Origin: Sulfitobacter noctilucae
GTDB taxonomy: Bacteria; Pseudomonadota; Alphaproteobacteria; Rhodobacterales; Rhodobacteraceae
Assembly: GCF_000622365.1 (NCBI RefSeq)
Contig: NZ_JASC01000004.1
Span: 1 to 64,000 of the forward strand
DNA length: 64,000 nt
Direction of reading: 5' to 3'
Part shown: positions 53,101 to 61,813 of the stretch, in pieces
How positions within the stretch are numbered: position 1 is the stretch's first letter
Layout of the letters: every line of letters starts with the position of its first letter
The notes under the pieces: model-generated
What the model was told of the DNA's origin: nothing
The model's input: only the letters and a program-made list of their open reading frames with translations
Databases searched by the model: none
Translations under genes and position numbers: made by a program

Positions 53101-54906
53101 TTACCAGCCAAAGACAGTGGCACCGTCATCTGCAGCACCCACCGCAGCACGGAAGGGCGCGAATAGCTCGCGGCCCGTACCTGCGTGATTGCCGCTGAGA
53201 TCGGCGGTTACCGGGGTACGATCTGCAGCATCCGGCGCGAGGTTTTCCAGCGTTCCTGCCACCGCATCAACGCGCAGCATGTCTCCGTCGCGCACCTGTG
53301 CGATTGGCCCGCCGTCCATCGCTTCGGGACAGACATGGATCGCGGCAGGCACCTTGCCCGACGCACCCGACATGCGCCCGTCGGTAATCATCGCTACTTT
53401 ATGCCCACGCCCCTGAAGGATCGCCAGCATCGGCGTCAGGCTGTGCAGTTCCGGCATACCGTTGGCTTTCGGTCCCTGGAAACGCACAACAACGATGACG
53501 TCACCCGTAAACTCGCCTGCCTTGAACGCGGCCTTCGCTTCTTCCTGATTGTGAAACACCCGCGCCGGTGCCTCGATCACATGGAACTCCGGTTTGACCG
53601 CGGACACTTTGATCACGCCCGTCCCAAGGGATCCGGCCAGCCGTTTCAAACCGCCCGTGGCCTGAAATGGATCCGTGACGGGCTTGAGGATCTTGTCATT
53701 CAGGCTCTCTTTCGTGCCCTCACGCCAGATCAACTCTCCGTCTTGCAAGAAAGGCTCTTGGGTATATTCCGCAAGCCCCCCACCCGCGACAGTCTTGGTA
53801 TCGGGGTGCAGCAGCCCGCCTTCCAGCAATTGGCCGATCATATAGCCCAGACCGCCTGCCGCATGGAAATGGTTCACGTCCGCCAAACCGTTGGGATAGA
53901 CCCGCGCCAGCAACGGCACGATGTCGGAGATCTCAGAGAAGTCTTCAGGCGTGAGCATGATGCCCCCCGCCCGTGCCATTGCGACCAGATGGATCAACAG
54001 GTTGGTCGAGCCACCCGTCGCCATCAGCCCGACCATGCCGTTCACAAAAGCCTTTTCATCCAGAATATCGCAGACCGGTGTATAGCTGTTGCCCAGCGCC
54101 GAAAGCGACAGTGCACGCCGCGCGGCCTCGGTCGTCAGCGCCTGCCGCATATCGGTATTTGGCGTGACAAAGCTGGACCCCGGCAGGTGCAGGCCCATGA
54201 ATTCCATCAGCATCTGGTTGGTGTTGGCCGTACCATAAAAGGTGCAGGTGCCCGGTCCGTGATAGGCGGCCATTTCAGCGGCCATCAATTCGGGTCGACC
54301 CACTTCGCCTGCGGCAAATTTCTGGCGGACCTGCGCCTTGTCATCATTGGCCAGACCGCTGGTCATGGGACCCGCAGGAACAAAAACGGCGGGCAGATGG
54401 CCGAAGGCCTGTGCGCCGATCACCAGACCGGGGATGATCTTGTCACAGACACCCAGGAATACGGCGGCGTCAAACACGTTGTGGCTCAGCGCCACTCCGG
54501 CGGCCATCGCGATTACATCGCGTGAAAACAGGCTCAGCTCCATACCCGCCTCGCCCTGGGTCACGCCATCGCACATGGCAGGCACGCCGCCTGCAACCTG
54601 CGCAGTGCCGCCGACACTGCGGGCGGCGGCGCGGATCACATCGGGGAAATGCTCGAACGGCTGATGCGCCGACAGCATGTCGTTATAGGCCGTCACTATG
54701 CCAAGATTTCCACCCACGCCAGTCGCCAGCGGCGCTTGATCCACACCCGCCGCAGCATAGGCATGCGCCTGCCCGCTACACGACAAATGCGCGCGCGATG
54801 GCCCTTTGCTGGTCGCATTGCGCATCCGCTCAAGATAGCCGTCCCTGCTGGGGCCGCTACGGTCGATGATGCGGTCGGTAATCTCTTGGATCTTGGCCTG
54901 AACCAT
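53101..54906 (-). CDS. edd: 6-phosphogluconate dehydratase
   Basis: 601 residues, the normal Edd length. The Fe-S cluster cysteines are seen in [18 protein letters not shown] and GVCDKIIPG. Other IlvD/Edd blocks are [18 protein letters not shown] and [16 protein letters not shown]. It dehydrates 6-phosphogluconate to KDPG, which eda then cleaves. The LacI-type palindrome at 54924 lies 18 bases upstream of its start. Confidence 0.95.
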   Translation of the reverse strand: MVQAKIQEITDRIIDRSGPSRDGYLERMRNATSKGPSRAHLSCSGQAHAYAAAGVDQAPLATGVGGNLGIVTAYNDMLSAHQPFEHFPDVIRAAARSVGGTAQVAGGVPAMCDGVTQGEAGMELSLFSRDVIAMAAGVALSHNVFDAAVFLGVCDKIIPGLVIGAQAFGHLPAVFVPAGPMTSGLANDDKAQVRQKFAAGEVGRPELMAAEMAAYHGPGTCTFYGTANTNQMLMEFMGLHLPGSSFVTPNTDMRQALTTEAARRALSLSALGNSYTPVCDILDEKAFVNGMVGLMATGGSTNLLIHLVAMARAGGIMLTPEDFSEISDIVPLLARVYPNGLADVNHFHAAGGLGYMIGQLLEGGLLHPDTKTVAGGGLAEYTQEPFLQDGELIWREGTKESLNDKILKPVTDPFQATGGLKRLAGSLGTGVIKVSAVKPEFHVIEAPARVFHNQEEAKAAFKAGEFTGDVIVVVRFQGPKANGMPELHSLTPMLAILQGRGHKVAMITDGRMSGASGKVPAAIHVCPEAMDGGPIAQVRDGDMLRVDAVAGTLENLAPDAADRTPVTADLSGNHAGTGRELFAPFRAAVGAADDGATVFGW

Positions 54907-54923
54907 GTGATTTCTCCCAATAT

Positions 54924-54935
54924 GTTAGCGCTAAC
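54924..54935. promoter_or_regulatory. LacI-family operator in the edd promoter
   Basis: GTTAGCGCTAAC is a perfect 12-base palindrome with the CG centre and TTAGCGCTAA core of LacI/GalR-family operators. It is placed just upstream of edd-eda, where it would block transcription until a sugar acid is present. No LacI-type gene is in the window. Confidence 0.75.
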
Positions 54936-54982
54936 TTAATCCTAAGTACGCTGAATTTGCGATCCATGCAACTGTCGCGTTG

Positions 54983-55729
54983 TCAGATACAGCGACCCCC
55001 ATCCACCTCCATGCAAACCCCGGTGATCATGCTGGCTTCGTCCGAGCAAAGGTAGCAGGCTGCATTGCCCATGTCTTCAGGTGTAGAGAAGCGGCCCAGC
55101 GGGATGGTCGCCAGAAACTTGGCCCGCATTTCGGGCGTATCCTCGCCCAGAAAGCTCTTGAGCAGCGGGGTTTCTCCGGCCACGGGGTTCAGTGCGTTCA
55201 CGCGGATGCCCGCAGGGGCCAGTTCCACCGCCATCCCTTTGGTCGCATTGTTCATCCAGCCTTTAGAGGCGTTGTACCAGCTCAACTTGGGGCGCGGGCT
55301 GACCCCTGCGGTGGAGGCAACATTGAGGATTGCACCCTGCCCTCGTTCCTTCATCAGCGGCACGATAGCGCGAGCGGTCAGGTAGACCGATTTAACGTTC
55401 ACCGCGATCACGCGGTCAAAGTCCTCTTCCGAGATATCCTCCATCGCGGCGGGCAGGTGCGTGACACCGGCGTTGTTGATCAGGATGTCGATCTGCCCCC
55501 AAAGCTCCATGGCCCGATCAGCCATCTTTTGCACGTCCGCCGAATCCGCCACATTGGTGGTGATCACCTCAACCCCCGCGCCCAGCTCATCCGCCAAGGC
55601 CTGCGCCATCTCTGTGTTGAGGTCCGCAATCAGCACCTTGCCCCCTTCGGCGTGAAACTTGCGCACGATCCCCGCGCCAAAGCCCGAAGCCCCGCCGGTT
55701 ACAATCGCTGTCTTGTCCTGAAGCCGCAT
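54983..55729 (-). CDS. Short-chain dehydrogenase/reductase
   Basis: 248 residues from the ATG at 55729, preceded by GGAGGAACATC, a strong RBS. Motifs are TGGASGFG (cofactor), NNAG, catalytic Ser in NVASTAG and Tyr/Lys in WYNASKGW. A 3-oxoacyl reductase/glucose dehydrogenase-like type with unknown substrate. It is 10 bases after the aldehyde dehydrogenase and is the last gene of the long catabolic operon. Confidence 0.87.
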   Translation of the reverse strand: MRLQDKTAIVTGGASGFGAGIVRKFHAEGGKVLIADLNTEMAQALADELGAGVEVITTNVADSADVQKMADRAMELWGQIDILINNAGVTHLPAAMEDISEEDFDRVIAVNVKSVYLTARAIVPLMKERGQGAILNVASTAGVSPRPKLSWYNASKGWMNNATKGMAVELAPAGIRVNALNPVAGETPLLKSFLGEDTPEMRAKFLATIPLGRFSTPEDMGNAACYLCSDEASMITGVCMEVDGGRCI

Positions 55730-55739
55730 GATGTTCCTC

Positions 55740-57194
55740 CTATCCGTGCAAAGCTGCCACTGTCTTGAGCGTCGAAAAGCCGTAAAGCGCCTCGAACCCC
55801 TTTTCACGTCCGTGCCCCGACAGGCCACTGCCACCAAACGGCAATTCCACCCCGCCCCCGGCACCATAGTTGTTCAAGAACACCTGTCCCGCCCGCAGAC
55901 GTTTGGCCAATCGCATCTGCCGCGCACCGCTATCGGACCAGACCGACGCGACCAGCCCGTAGGCCGTGCCATTGGCGATACTGACCGCTTCCTCTTCGGT
56001 GTCAAACGGGATGACCACCTGTACCGGGCCAAAGATTTCATCCTGCGCCAGCCGATGGTCGGGGGACACCCCGGTAAAGAGCGTGGGTGCCACATAGGCA
56101 CCGCCTTCGGGCGCGCTTTCCACGACCTGCCCGCACGCCGCGACCTCGAGGTCCGCGCCTTGCGCCAGAAATCCTTCAACGATCTGCTTTTGTCGGGCGG
56201 ACACAAGCGGGCCCACGTCCAGATCATCCATCGCCGGACCCGCCCGCAGCGCCGCATAGCGTGCCGCCATGCCACTGACGACCTCGTCATAACGACTGCG
56301 ATGCACTAAGATACGTGAAGATGCGGAGCAGGTCTGGCCCGCATTCTGGATGCCCGCGTTGGTCAGAAACGGCAACGCCGCCGCCACATCTGCATCCTCG
56401 AACACCAGTTGCGGGGATTTGCCGCCCAGTTCCAAGGTTACTGGCACCACGTTTTGCGCCGCTGCGGACTGGATCAATTTGCCTACGCCCACCGAACCGG
56501 TGAAAGAAATATGCCGCACGCCCGGATGCGCGGTCAGGGCAGCACCGGCCTCGGCCCCCAAGCCCGGCACGACATTCAACGCGCCTGCGGGTAGACCTGC
56601 TTCATGGGCGATCCCGGCGAATGCCAAAGCGGTCAGGCAGGCTTCCTCGGCGGGTTTCAGCACGGCGGCATTGCCCATCGTCAGGGCTGCCCCCACCGAT
56701 CTGCCGATGATCTGCATCGGGTAGTTCCATGGGATGATATGGCCCGTCACCCCATGTGGTTCGCGCATCGTATAGACGGTATAGCCGTCGAGAAAAGGAA
56801 TGGTGGTGCCATGAATTTTGTCCGCCGCCCCCGCGTAGAACTCCATATAGCGGGCCAGCGCGATCACATCGGCGCGGGCCTGTTTCAGCGGTTTACCAAC
56901 GTCCAGTGCTTCAAGCTCGGCAAGTGTCTCCACATGCTCCAGCACCTTTTGCCCGATACGGTGCAGGATGCGTCCCCGCTCAAAGTTCGCCAGGCGCCCC
57001 CATTCACCCTCCAACGCCTGCTCTCCCGCCGCGACCGCGCGGTCGATATCTGCCTCCGTCCCACGCGCAATTGCGCAAAGCGTGCTGCCGTCAGACGGAT
57101 TGCGCAGGTCCAGCGTTTCACCGCTCTCACCCGGTGCCCAAACGCCCCCGATAAAGCAATGCGATGGGTCAATTCCAAGGGGGCGCAGGGACAT
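55740..57194 (-). CDS. Aldehyde dehydrogenase
   Basis: 484 residues. Catalytic Cys289 in NAGQTCSASSRIL, Glu255 in LELGGKSPQL, and cofactor motifs IIPWNYPMQ and FTGSVGVG. Betaine-aldehyde/gamma-aminobutyraldehyde-like type by sequence, and distinct from the one at 35.6 kb. It lies 56 bases after the YtcJ-like gene, and probably oxidises an aldehyde intermediate of the pathway. Confidence 0.87.
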   Translation of the reverse strand: MSLRPLGIDPSHCFIGGVWAPGESGETLDLRNPSDGSTLCAIARGTEADIDRAVAAGEQALEGEWGRLANFERGRILHRIGQKVLEHVETLAELEALDVGKPLKQARADVIALARYMEFYAGAADKIHGTTIPFLDGYTVYTMREPHGVTGHIIPWNYPMQIIGRSVGAALTMGNAAVLKPAEEACLTALAFAGIAHEAGLPAGALNVVPGLGAEAGAALTAHPGVRHISFTGSVGVGKLIQSAAAQNVVPVTLELGGKSPQLVFEDADVAAALPFLTNAGIQNAGQTCSASSRILVHRSRYDEVVSGMAARYAALRAGPAMDDLDVGPLVSARQKQIVEGFLAQGADLEVAACGQVVESAPEGGAYVAPTLFTGVSPDHRLAQDEIFGPVQVVIPFDTEEEAVSIANGTAYGLVASVWSDSGARQMRLAKRLRAGQVFLNNYGAGGGVELPFGGSGLSGHGREKGFEALYGFSTLKTVAALHG

Positions 57195-57250
57195 GGTCTA
57201 TATCTTTCACAGAAGTTGTCTTGCGAGACTAGGCGACCCGTCGCGCAGAT

Positions 57251-58939
57251 TCAAATGCTGCGCTCGAAAGTGACCGTGCCATCGCAAATCGTTACCATCG
57301 CGTGCACGCGCGGCACGTCGGCGGGCGACACGGCGGTGATGTCTTCGGTCAAGATCACGACATCGGCCATCATGCCGGACGACAGTTGGCCCTTGCGGTG
57401 CTCATTGAACTCCACCCAGGCGTTGTCGCGGGTATAGCTCGCCAGCGTATCCATCAGTGTCTGCGACTGGTCCGGCCAATCAGGCCCCAAATCAAGGGGT
57501 GCGATGGCGGCTTTGATGTTGTCCATTACATTGACGGGCATTACGGGCCAGTCTGTGGAAAAGACCATCTTGGCCCCGGTGTCACGGATCGTCTGCCAGG
57601 CATAGGCCCCTTCAATCTGATGCCGGTGCAGATAATCGCCAACGGCTCCGGGCGCAAATATATGGCCGCATGGCGCATGGCCCGGCTGGATAGAGGCGAC
57701 AATATCGAGCGCATTCAAGCGGGGGATATCGGCGGGATGCATAACTTCAAGATGCTCGATCCGGTGGCGGCTGTCGCGCTTGCCATTTGTTTCCCGCGCA
57801 ACCTCGAAGGCGTCGATTGTGCGGCGCACGCCCGCGTCACCGATGGCATGGACGGCGATTTGAAAGCCGTGTTTGTCAGCTTCGCATGCAGCGGCGACGA
57901 AATGATCCTGCGTGAAGACCTCTTCGCCGGTGTTGCCGCCCGCGCCCATATCGCCGGGATAGGGCTCTAGCATCAGCGCTGTGCCGCTTTCGACCACACC
58001 GTCGATGAACATCTTCATATGCCCGCACCAGACCTTGTCCCCTTGATAGGCATCGCGCATCGGTACGCCTTCGGTCACGATCCGGGCGATGTCATCCGTG
58101 CCCTTGAAGTGAAACGGTACCATCGTCCGACAGTGCAAACGACCTTCGACCTCAAGTTCGCTCAGCAGTTCCAACTGGTAGCGGTTGCCGTCCATCAAGT
58201 GCAGGCCGGTGATGCCCTGCCCCGCGCAATGCAGCAGGCCCTGTTCGATGGCATCCTTATCCATTTCGCGCTCGGCCGGCGTCGCTGCGGGAAATGGGTC
58301 GCGCCCCGTGACCAGCCCCAACATGTCGCGCCCCTTGTTGCGGGTCATCTCAAGGATCGGGCCGTAGGCTCCCGGTTCAAGCAATGCCCCGCTGGCTTTG
58401 CCATCCGCGCCCATGACGATCTGCGACCCCGCATCCACCGTGCCACCATCCAGCAGATTTGCCGCTTGCAAAGCCGCCGTATTGGCCCAAATCGTATGGT
58501 GATCCGGCGCGAATACGGCGAGCGGACGATCCGCGATAATCTGGTCAAGGTCGTGGCGCGTCAGCGTCTGTCCGGTGCCCAGAATGTCATAGTCAGCCAT
58601 GACGCAGAACACCAAGTCATCATCGGGGTTGGCCTCCGCATAGGGCAGGATATGCGCCTTCTTCTCGTCCAGCCCCTGCACGCCATAAAGGCTAAGCAGG
58701 GACAGTTCGACCGACCCGCCAAACAGATGCACATGGCTGTCGATGAACCCCGGCAGCACCGTGCCGCCCTGCGCGTCGATGATGCGGGTATTCTCGCCAG
58801 CGAGAGCAGCGATTTCTGCATCGTTACCTACCGCGCTCAGCGTGCCGCCCGTGATGGCAAGGGCCTGCGCATCTGGCTGTTCGGGATCAAAGGTGATCAA
58901 CCTCCCGTTGCGAATAATGATATCTGGGGCTTCAGTCAT
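57251..58939 (-). CDS. YtcJ-like metal-dependent amidohydrolase
   Basis: 562 residues of the amidohydrolase-3 group. The metal HxH lies in PGFIDSHVHLFGG (His69, His71), later ligands in VHAIGDAGVRRT and HRIEHLEVMHP, and the catalytic Asp in FSTDWPVMP. These enzymes hydrolyse amide, formamide or ring C-N bonds. In an operon with a hydantoinase-type pair, a second amide or ring hydrolysis is the likely task. Confidence 0.85.
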   Translation of the reverse strand: MTEAPDIIIRNGRLITFDPEQPDAQALAITGGTLSAVGNDAEIAALAGENTRIIDAQGGTVLPGFIDSHVHLFGGSVELSLLSLYGVQGLDEKKAHILPYAEANPDDDLVFCVMADYDILGTGQTLTRHDLDQIIADRPLAVFAPDHHTIWANTAALQAANLLDGGTVDAGSQIVMGADGKASGALLEPGAYGPILEMTRNKGRDMLGLVTGRDPFPAATPAEREMDKDAIEQGLLHCAGQGITGLHLMDGNRYQLELLSELEVEGRLHCRTMVPFHFKGTDDIARIVTEGVPMRDAYQGDKVWCGHMKMFIDGVVESGTALMLEPYPGDMGAGGNTGEEVFTQDHFVAAACEADKHGFQIAVHAIGDAGVRRTIDAFEVARETNGKRDSRHRIEHLEVMHPADIPRLNALDIVASIQPGHAPCGHIFAPGAVGDYLHRHQIEGAYAWQTIRDTGAKMVFSTDWPVMPVNVMDNIKAAIAPLDLGPDWPDQSQTLMDTLASYTRDNAWVEFNEHRKGQLSSGMMADVVILTEDITAVSPADVPRVHAMVTICDGTVTFERSI

Positions 58940-58972
58940 GGCCGGTCTCCGGTTGGCACTGCCGCCTTGCTA

Positions 58973-60340
58973 TCAAAGCGGTGCCTTGCCTGCCAAGGCC
59001 CCGAGAACCACCGCGCTCAACAATCCGTTGCCCGACAGATAGCCACTGTCGCCCGCACCGGACACGCCACAAGCCGCACCACCGCCTGCATAGAGGTTGG
59101 TTATGGCGCTGCCGTCCTGCCGCAGCACCTGTGCGGCGTCATTGATCCGTAGTCCGCCCTGGGTGTGGAAAAGCGCCCCCGTCACGCGCACCCCGCAAAA
59201 GGGCGGCGCGAGCGGTTTGCCCTGAAACTTCCGGCCAAAGGCGTCCGGCCCTTCCGTGGGTATATTTGCCAAGGTTTCGCGCAGGGTGTCCGCAGGCAGA
59301 CCCAGATCCTGTGCGAGCGCATCAATTGTGTCGTGCTGGCGCACGGCACCTACTGATTGCGCCTGTTTGAAATCCTCGAACTGGCCAGCAATCTCGGCGA
59401 TGCGCCCATCGAAGATTGCAAAGGCTTCGCCACCCTCCTGCGCCAGCACCGCGCGCGCCGCTTCGGAATAGCCTTGCGCCTCGTTCCAGAACCGTTCGCC
59501 TGCACGGTTCACCTGCACGCCGCCTTCGCTCATTGTCGCCCATGTGATCAGGATGCCGTGCGGGTGAGCCACATTGCCGTGTCCTTGGTAAGCGCCCATG
59601 TGTATCAATGCCGCGTCAAGTTCAGCACCCCAGCGCATGGCGTCGCCCTGATTACCGTCATGGCCGAACCACTGCCCCTCCGCGATGTCCGGCATGTTCT
59701 CGGCCACCATGTCGCGGTTGCCGCCAAAGCCGTTACAAGCGAGGATCAGCTTGCGGCATCCGATATGTTCCTGCCCGCCATCCGGGCGGCTGACGCTGAC
59801 ACCGCGCACCAGTGTGCCGTCCGCATAAAGCGTCTTGGCCCGGCGTTCGCAGATGATGTCGATGCCCTGCGCCTCGCAAGCGGCGCGCAATGCGTTAATC
59901 AGCTCCGCCCCTGCCCGCGTAGGCAATCCGTGCATCCGGCGGCGGCTGTGGCCGGGGTAGGCAAAATTGGTGACGACAGAGAAAGGCAGGTCATGCGCCG
60001 CCATCAGCCAATCGATCACTCGGGCGGCATTCCCTGCTAACAGATCAACCAGCGCCGGGTCGTTTTCGTTGTGCGCCTTGGCCTGAATGTCAGACGCAAA
60101 CAGCGCGGCGCTATCATCAATGCCGGCCGCCTTTTGCACCTGCGTGCCTGCCGCAGGAATCAAACCAGCCGATAGCGCGGTAGAGCCGGAAGGCACTGCG
60201 TCAGCCTCGATCACCAGCACCTCTTGGCCCGCCTCATGGGCCGACAGAGCCGCGACCAATCCGCAGGCACCTGCTCCAATGATCAGCGTCTCGACCTCGA
60301 AATCAAAGGCGTCGGGTGGGGAGGCGATGGCGTCAGTCAT
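58973..60340 (-). CDS. FAD-dependent oxidoreductase (fumarate reductase/ketosteroid dehydrogenase-like)
   Basis: 455 residues. FAD-binding N-terminus TLIIGAGACGLVAALSAHEAG and the PSGSTALSAGLIPAAGT segment, with KLILACNGFGGN and a C-terminal LYAGGGAACGVSGAGD typical of the family. It probably introduces or reduces a C=C bond next to a carbonyl. Its start overlaps the end of the upstream gene by 8 bases. Confidence 0.83.
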   Translation of the reverse strand: MTDAIASPPDAFDFEVETLIIGAGACGLVAALSAHEAGQEVLVIEADAVPSGSTALSAGLIPAAGTQVQKAAGIDDSAALFASDIQAKAHNENDPALVDLLAGNAARVIDWLMAAHDLPFSVVTNFAYPGHSRRRMHGLPTRAGAELINALRAACEAQGIDIICERRAKTLYADGTLVRGVSVSRPDGGQEHIGCRKLILACNGFGGNRDMVAENMPDIAEGQWFGHDGNQGDAMRWGAELDAALIHMGAYQGHGNVAHPHGILITWATMSEGGVQVNRAGERFWNEAQGYSEAARAVLAQEGGEAFAIFDGRIAEIAGQFEDFKQAQSVGAVRQHDTIDALAQDLGLPADTLRETLANIPTEGPDAFGRKFQGKPLAPPFCGVRVTGALFHTQGGLRINDAAQVLRQDGSAITNLYAGGGAACGVSGAGDSGYLSGNGLLSAVVLGALAGKAPL

Positions 60341-61196
60341 GGCTGTCGTAGCTTTGTCCCTTGGCCAGCATTTCGTCGGTGCCGATCACCTCGTTCAACC
60401 CGTCGAAATCAAACATTCGGTCAGCAAAGGGTTTGTTGCTGCCGTTCTCGTGCAGGCTGGCATAATAGGCTTGCGCGGTTTTCGCCAAGGCCCGCACAAT
60501 GCCGCCGGGGAAGATCGCGATGGAGAACCCCTGTGCCTGCAAATCCGCAGCGCTGCTGATGGGGGTCGCCCCGCCTTCGACCATATTGGCCAAAAGGGGC
60601 ACACGGGCCCCGAAGGTCCGGGTGATCTGCTCCATCTGGTCGCGGCTTTGCGGTGCTTCGATAAAGAGCACGTCCGCCCCCGCTTCAAGATACCGCTCCG
60701 CGCGGTCGATGGCCGCCGTCAGCCCTTCGACAGCAATCGCATCAGTGCGCGCCACGATCAATGTGTCCTCGGATGCCCGCGCATCAGCCATCGCAGCAAC
60801 TTTGCCCGCCATCTCTCCCACCGGAATGAGCGACTTGTCCTTCAGATGACCACAGCGTTTCGGGTATGTCTGGTCTTCGACCTGCAAGGCGGACGCCCCC
60901 GCGCGTTCATAAAGCCGCATCGTGCGTTGTGCGTTCAGCGCATTGCCAAAACCGGTATCGGCGTCAATGATTACAGGCAGGTTCACGCGGTCGGCGATTA
61001 AGGTCATCGTGTCGGCCATTTCGCTAACCGAACTCAGGCCAATGTCGGGCCGCCCCAGCCGCGTATAGGCCACGGCAGCACCACTAAGATACAGCGCCTC
61101 GAACCCGGCAGCTTCGGCCAGTGCCGCGGTCAGCCCGTCATAGACACCGGGCGCGGTGAGGATATCGGTTTGGGTCAGACGTGCCTTGAAGCTCAT
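60333..61196 (-). CDS. Isocitrate lyase / PEP mutase superfamily enzyme
   Basis: 287 residues from the ATG at 61196. Conserved sites are the Mg-binding IIDADTGFGN and VEDQTYPKRCGHLKDK, whose KRCGH loop carries the lyase cysteine, plus LIVARTDAIA. It could be a methylisocitrate lyase-like C-C lyase or an oxaloacetate decarboxylase-like enzyme. It overlaps the isochorismatase-like gene by 4 bases (ATGA). Confidence 0.85.
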   Translation of the reverse strand: MSFKARLTQTDILTAPGVYDGLTAALAEAAGFEALYLSGAAVAYTRLGRPDIGLSSVSEMADTMTLIADRVNLPVIIDADTGFGNALNAQRTMRLYERAGASALQVEDQTYPKRCGHLKDKSLIPVGEMAGKVAAMADARASEDTLIVARTDAIAVEGLTAAIDRAERYLEAGADVLFIEAPQSRDQMEQITRTFGARVPLLANMVEGGATPISSAADLQAQGFSIAIFPGGIVRALAKTAQAYYASLHENGSNKPFADRMFDFDGLNEVIGTDEMLAKGQSYDSHD

Positions 61197-61813
61197 GCTG
61201 AGCCCTCCAGCCATGCCAGCGCCTGCGCGCATGTCATCTGATGCGTGACCGTGCCGAGCGACAGAATGGTGGCATCATGCACCTCGTCCCGAAACGCCGC
61301 GCAGCCATCGGTCAACATCGCCGTTTCAATATTGCGCAGATGCGCGTCGCGCAGGGTGGAGGCGACGCCGCCGTTGGTCACGATCCCGCCGACGATCAGA
61401 TGGTCGATGCCCATCGCACGCATGATGTATTCCAGGCGGGTCTGGTAGAAGGCGGAGTAAGCCACCTTTTCGATCACAAAATCCGCCGGATGCAGCGTAT
61501 CCACAACTGTATGGCCAAAGCTGCCGGGTTCAAAGTCACCTTTCGCAAGAAAGGGACGCAATTCCTTGAGGTGCGGCGCGATCAACGGCTCGCCATCGGG
61601 GCCCGGCACCAGTGTAAACTGTGCCGAGATGTAATGTCCTCCCTTGGCTCGCAACGCCTTGACCAACGGCGCGACGCGGTCGGGCAAAGCGGCGATACTG
61701 TCCGCCACCTGCCCGGCGCGACCATAGGCCCCTTCGGGATGGATAAAGTCGTTTTGCAGATCAATCGTCAGCAAAGCAGTGCGGGCGGGGTTCCAGCCGG
61801 TGGGATCGCTCAT
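61193..61813 (-). CDS. Isochorismatase-fold hydrolase lacking the catalytic cysteine
   Basis: 206 residues. The Asp of LLTIDLQNDF (18) and the Lys in FVIEKVAYSAFYQT (116) of the usual Asp-Lys-Cys triad are present. The nucleophile position, normally TNxCV, reads TNGGV with Gly149. EntB and PhzD-type isochorismatases also lack this Cys and act on vinyl ethers, so an amidase activity is doubtful. It overlaps hyuA and the PEP mutase-like gene by 4 bases each. Confidence 0.82.
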   Translation of the reverse strand: MSDPTGWNPARTALLTIDLQNDFIHPEGAYGRAGQVADSIAALPDRVAPLVKALRAKGGHYISAQFTLVPGPDGEPLIAPHLKELRPFLAKGDFEPGSFGHTVVDTLHPADFVIEKVAYSAFYQTRLEYIMRAMGIDHLIVGGIVTNGGVASTLRDAHLRNIETAMLTDGCAAFRDEVHDATILSLGTVTHQMTCAQALAWLEGSA

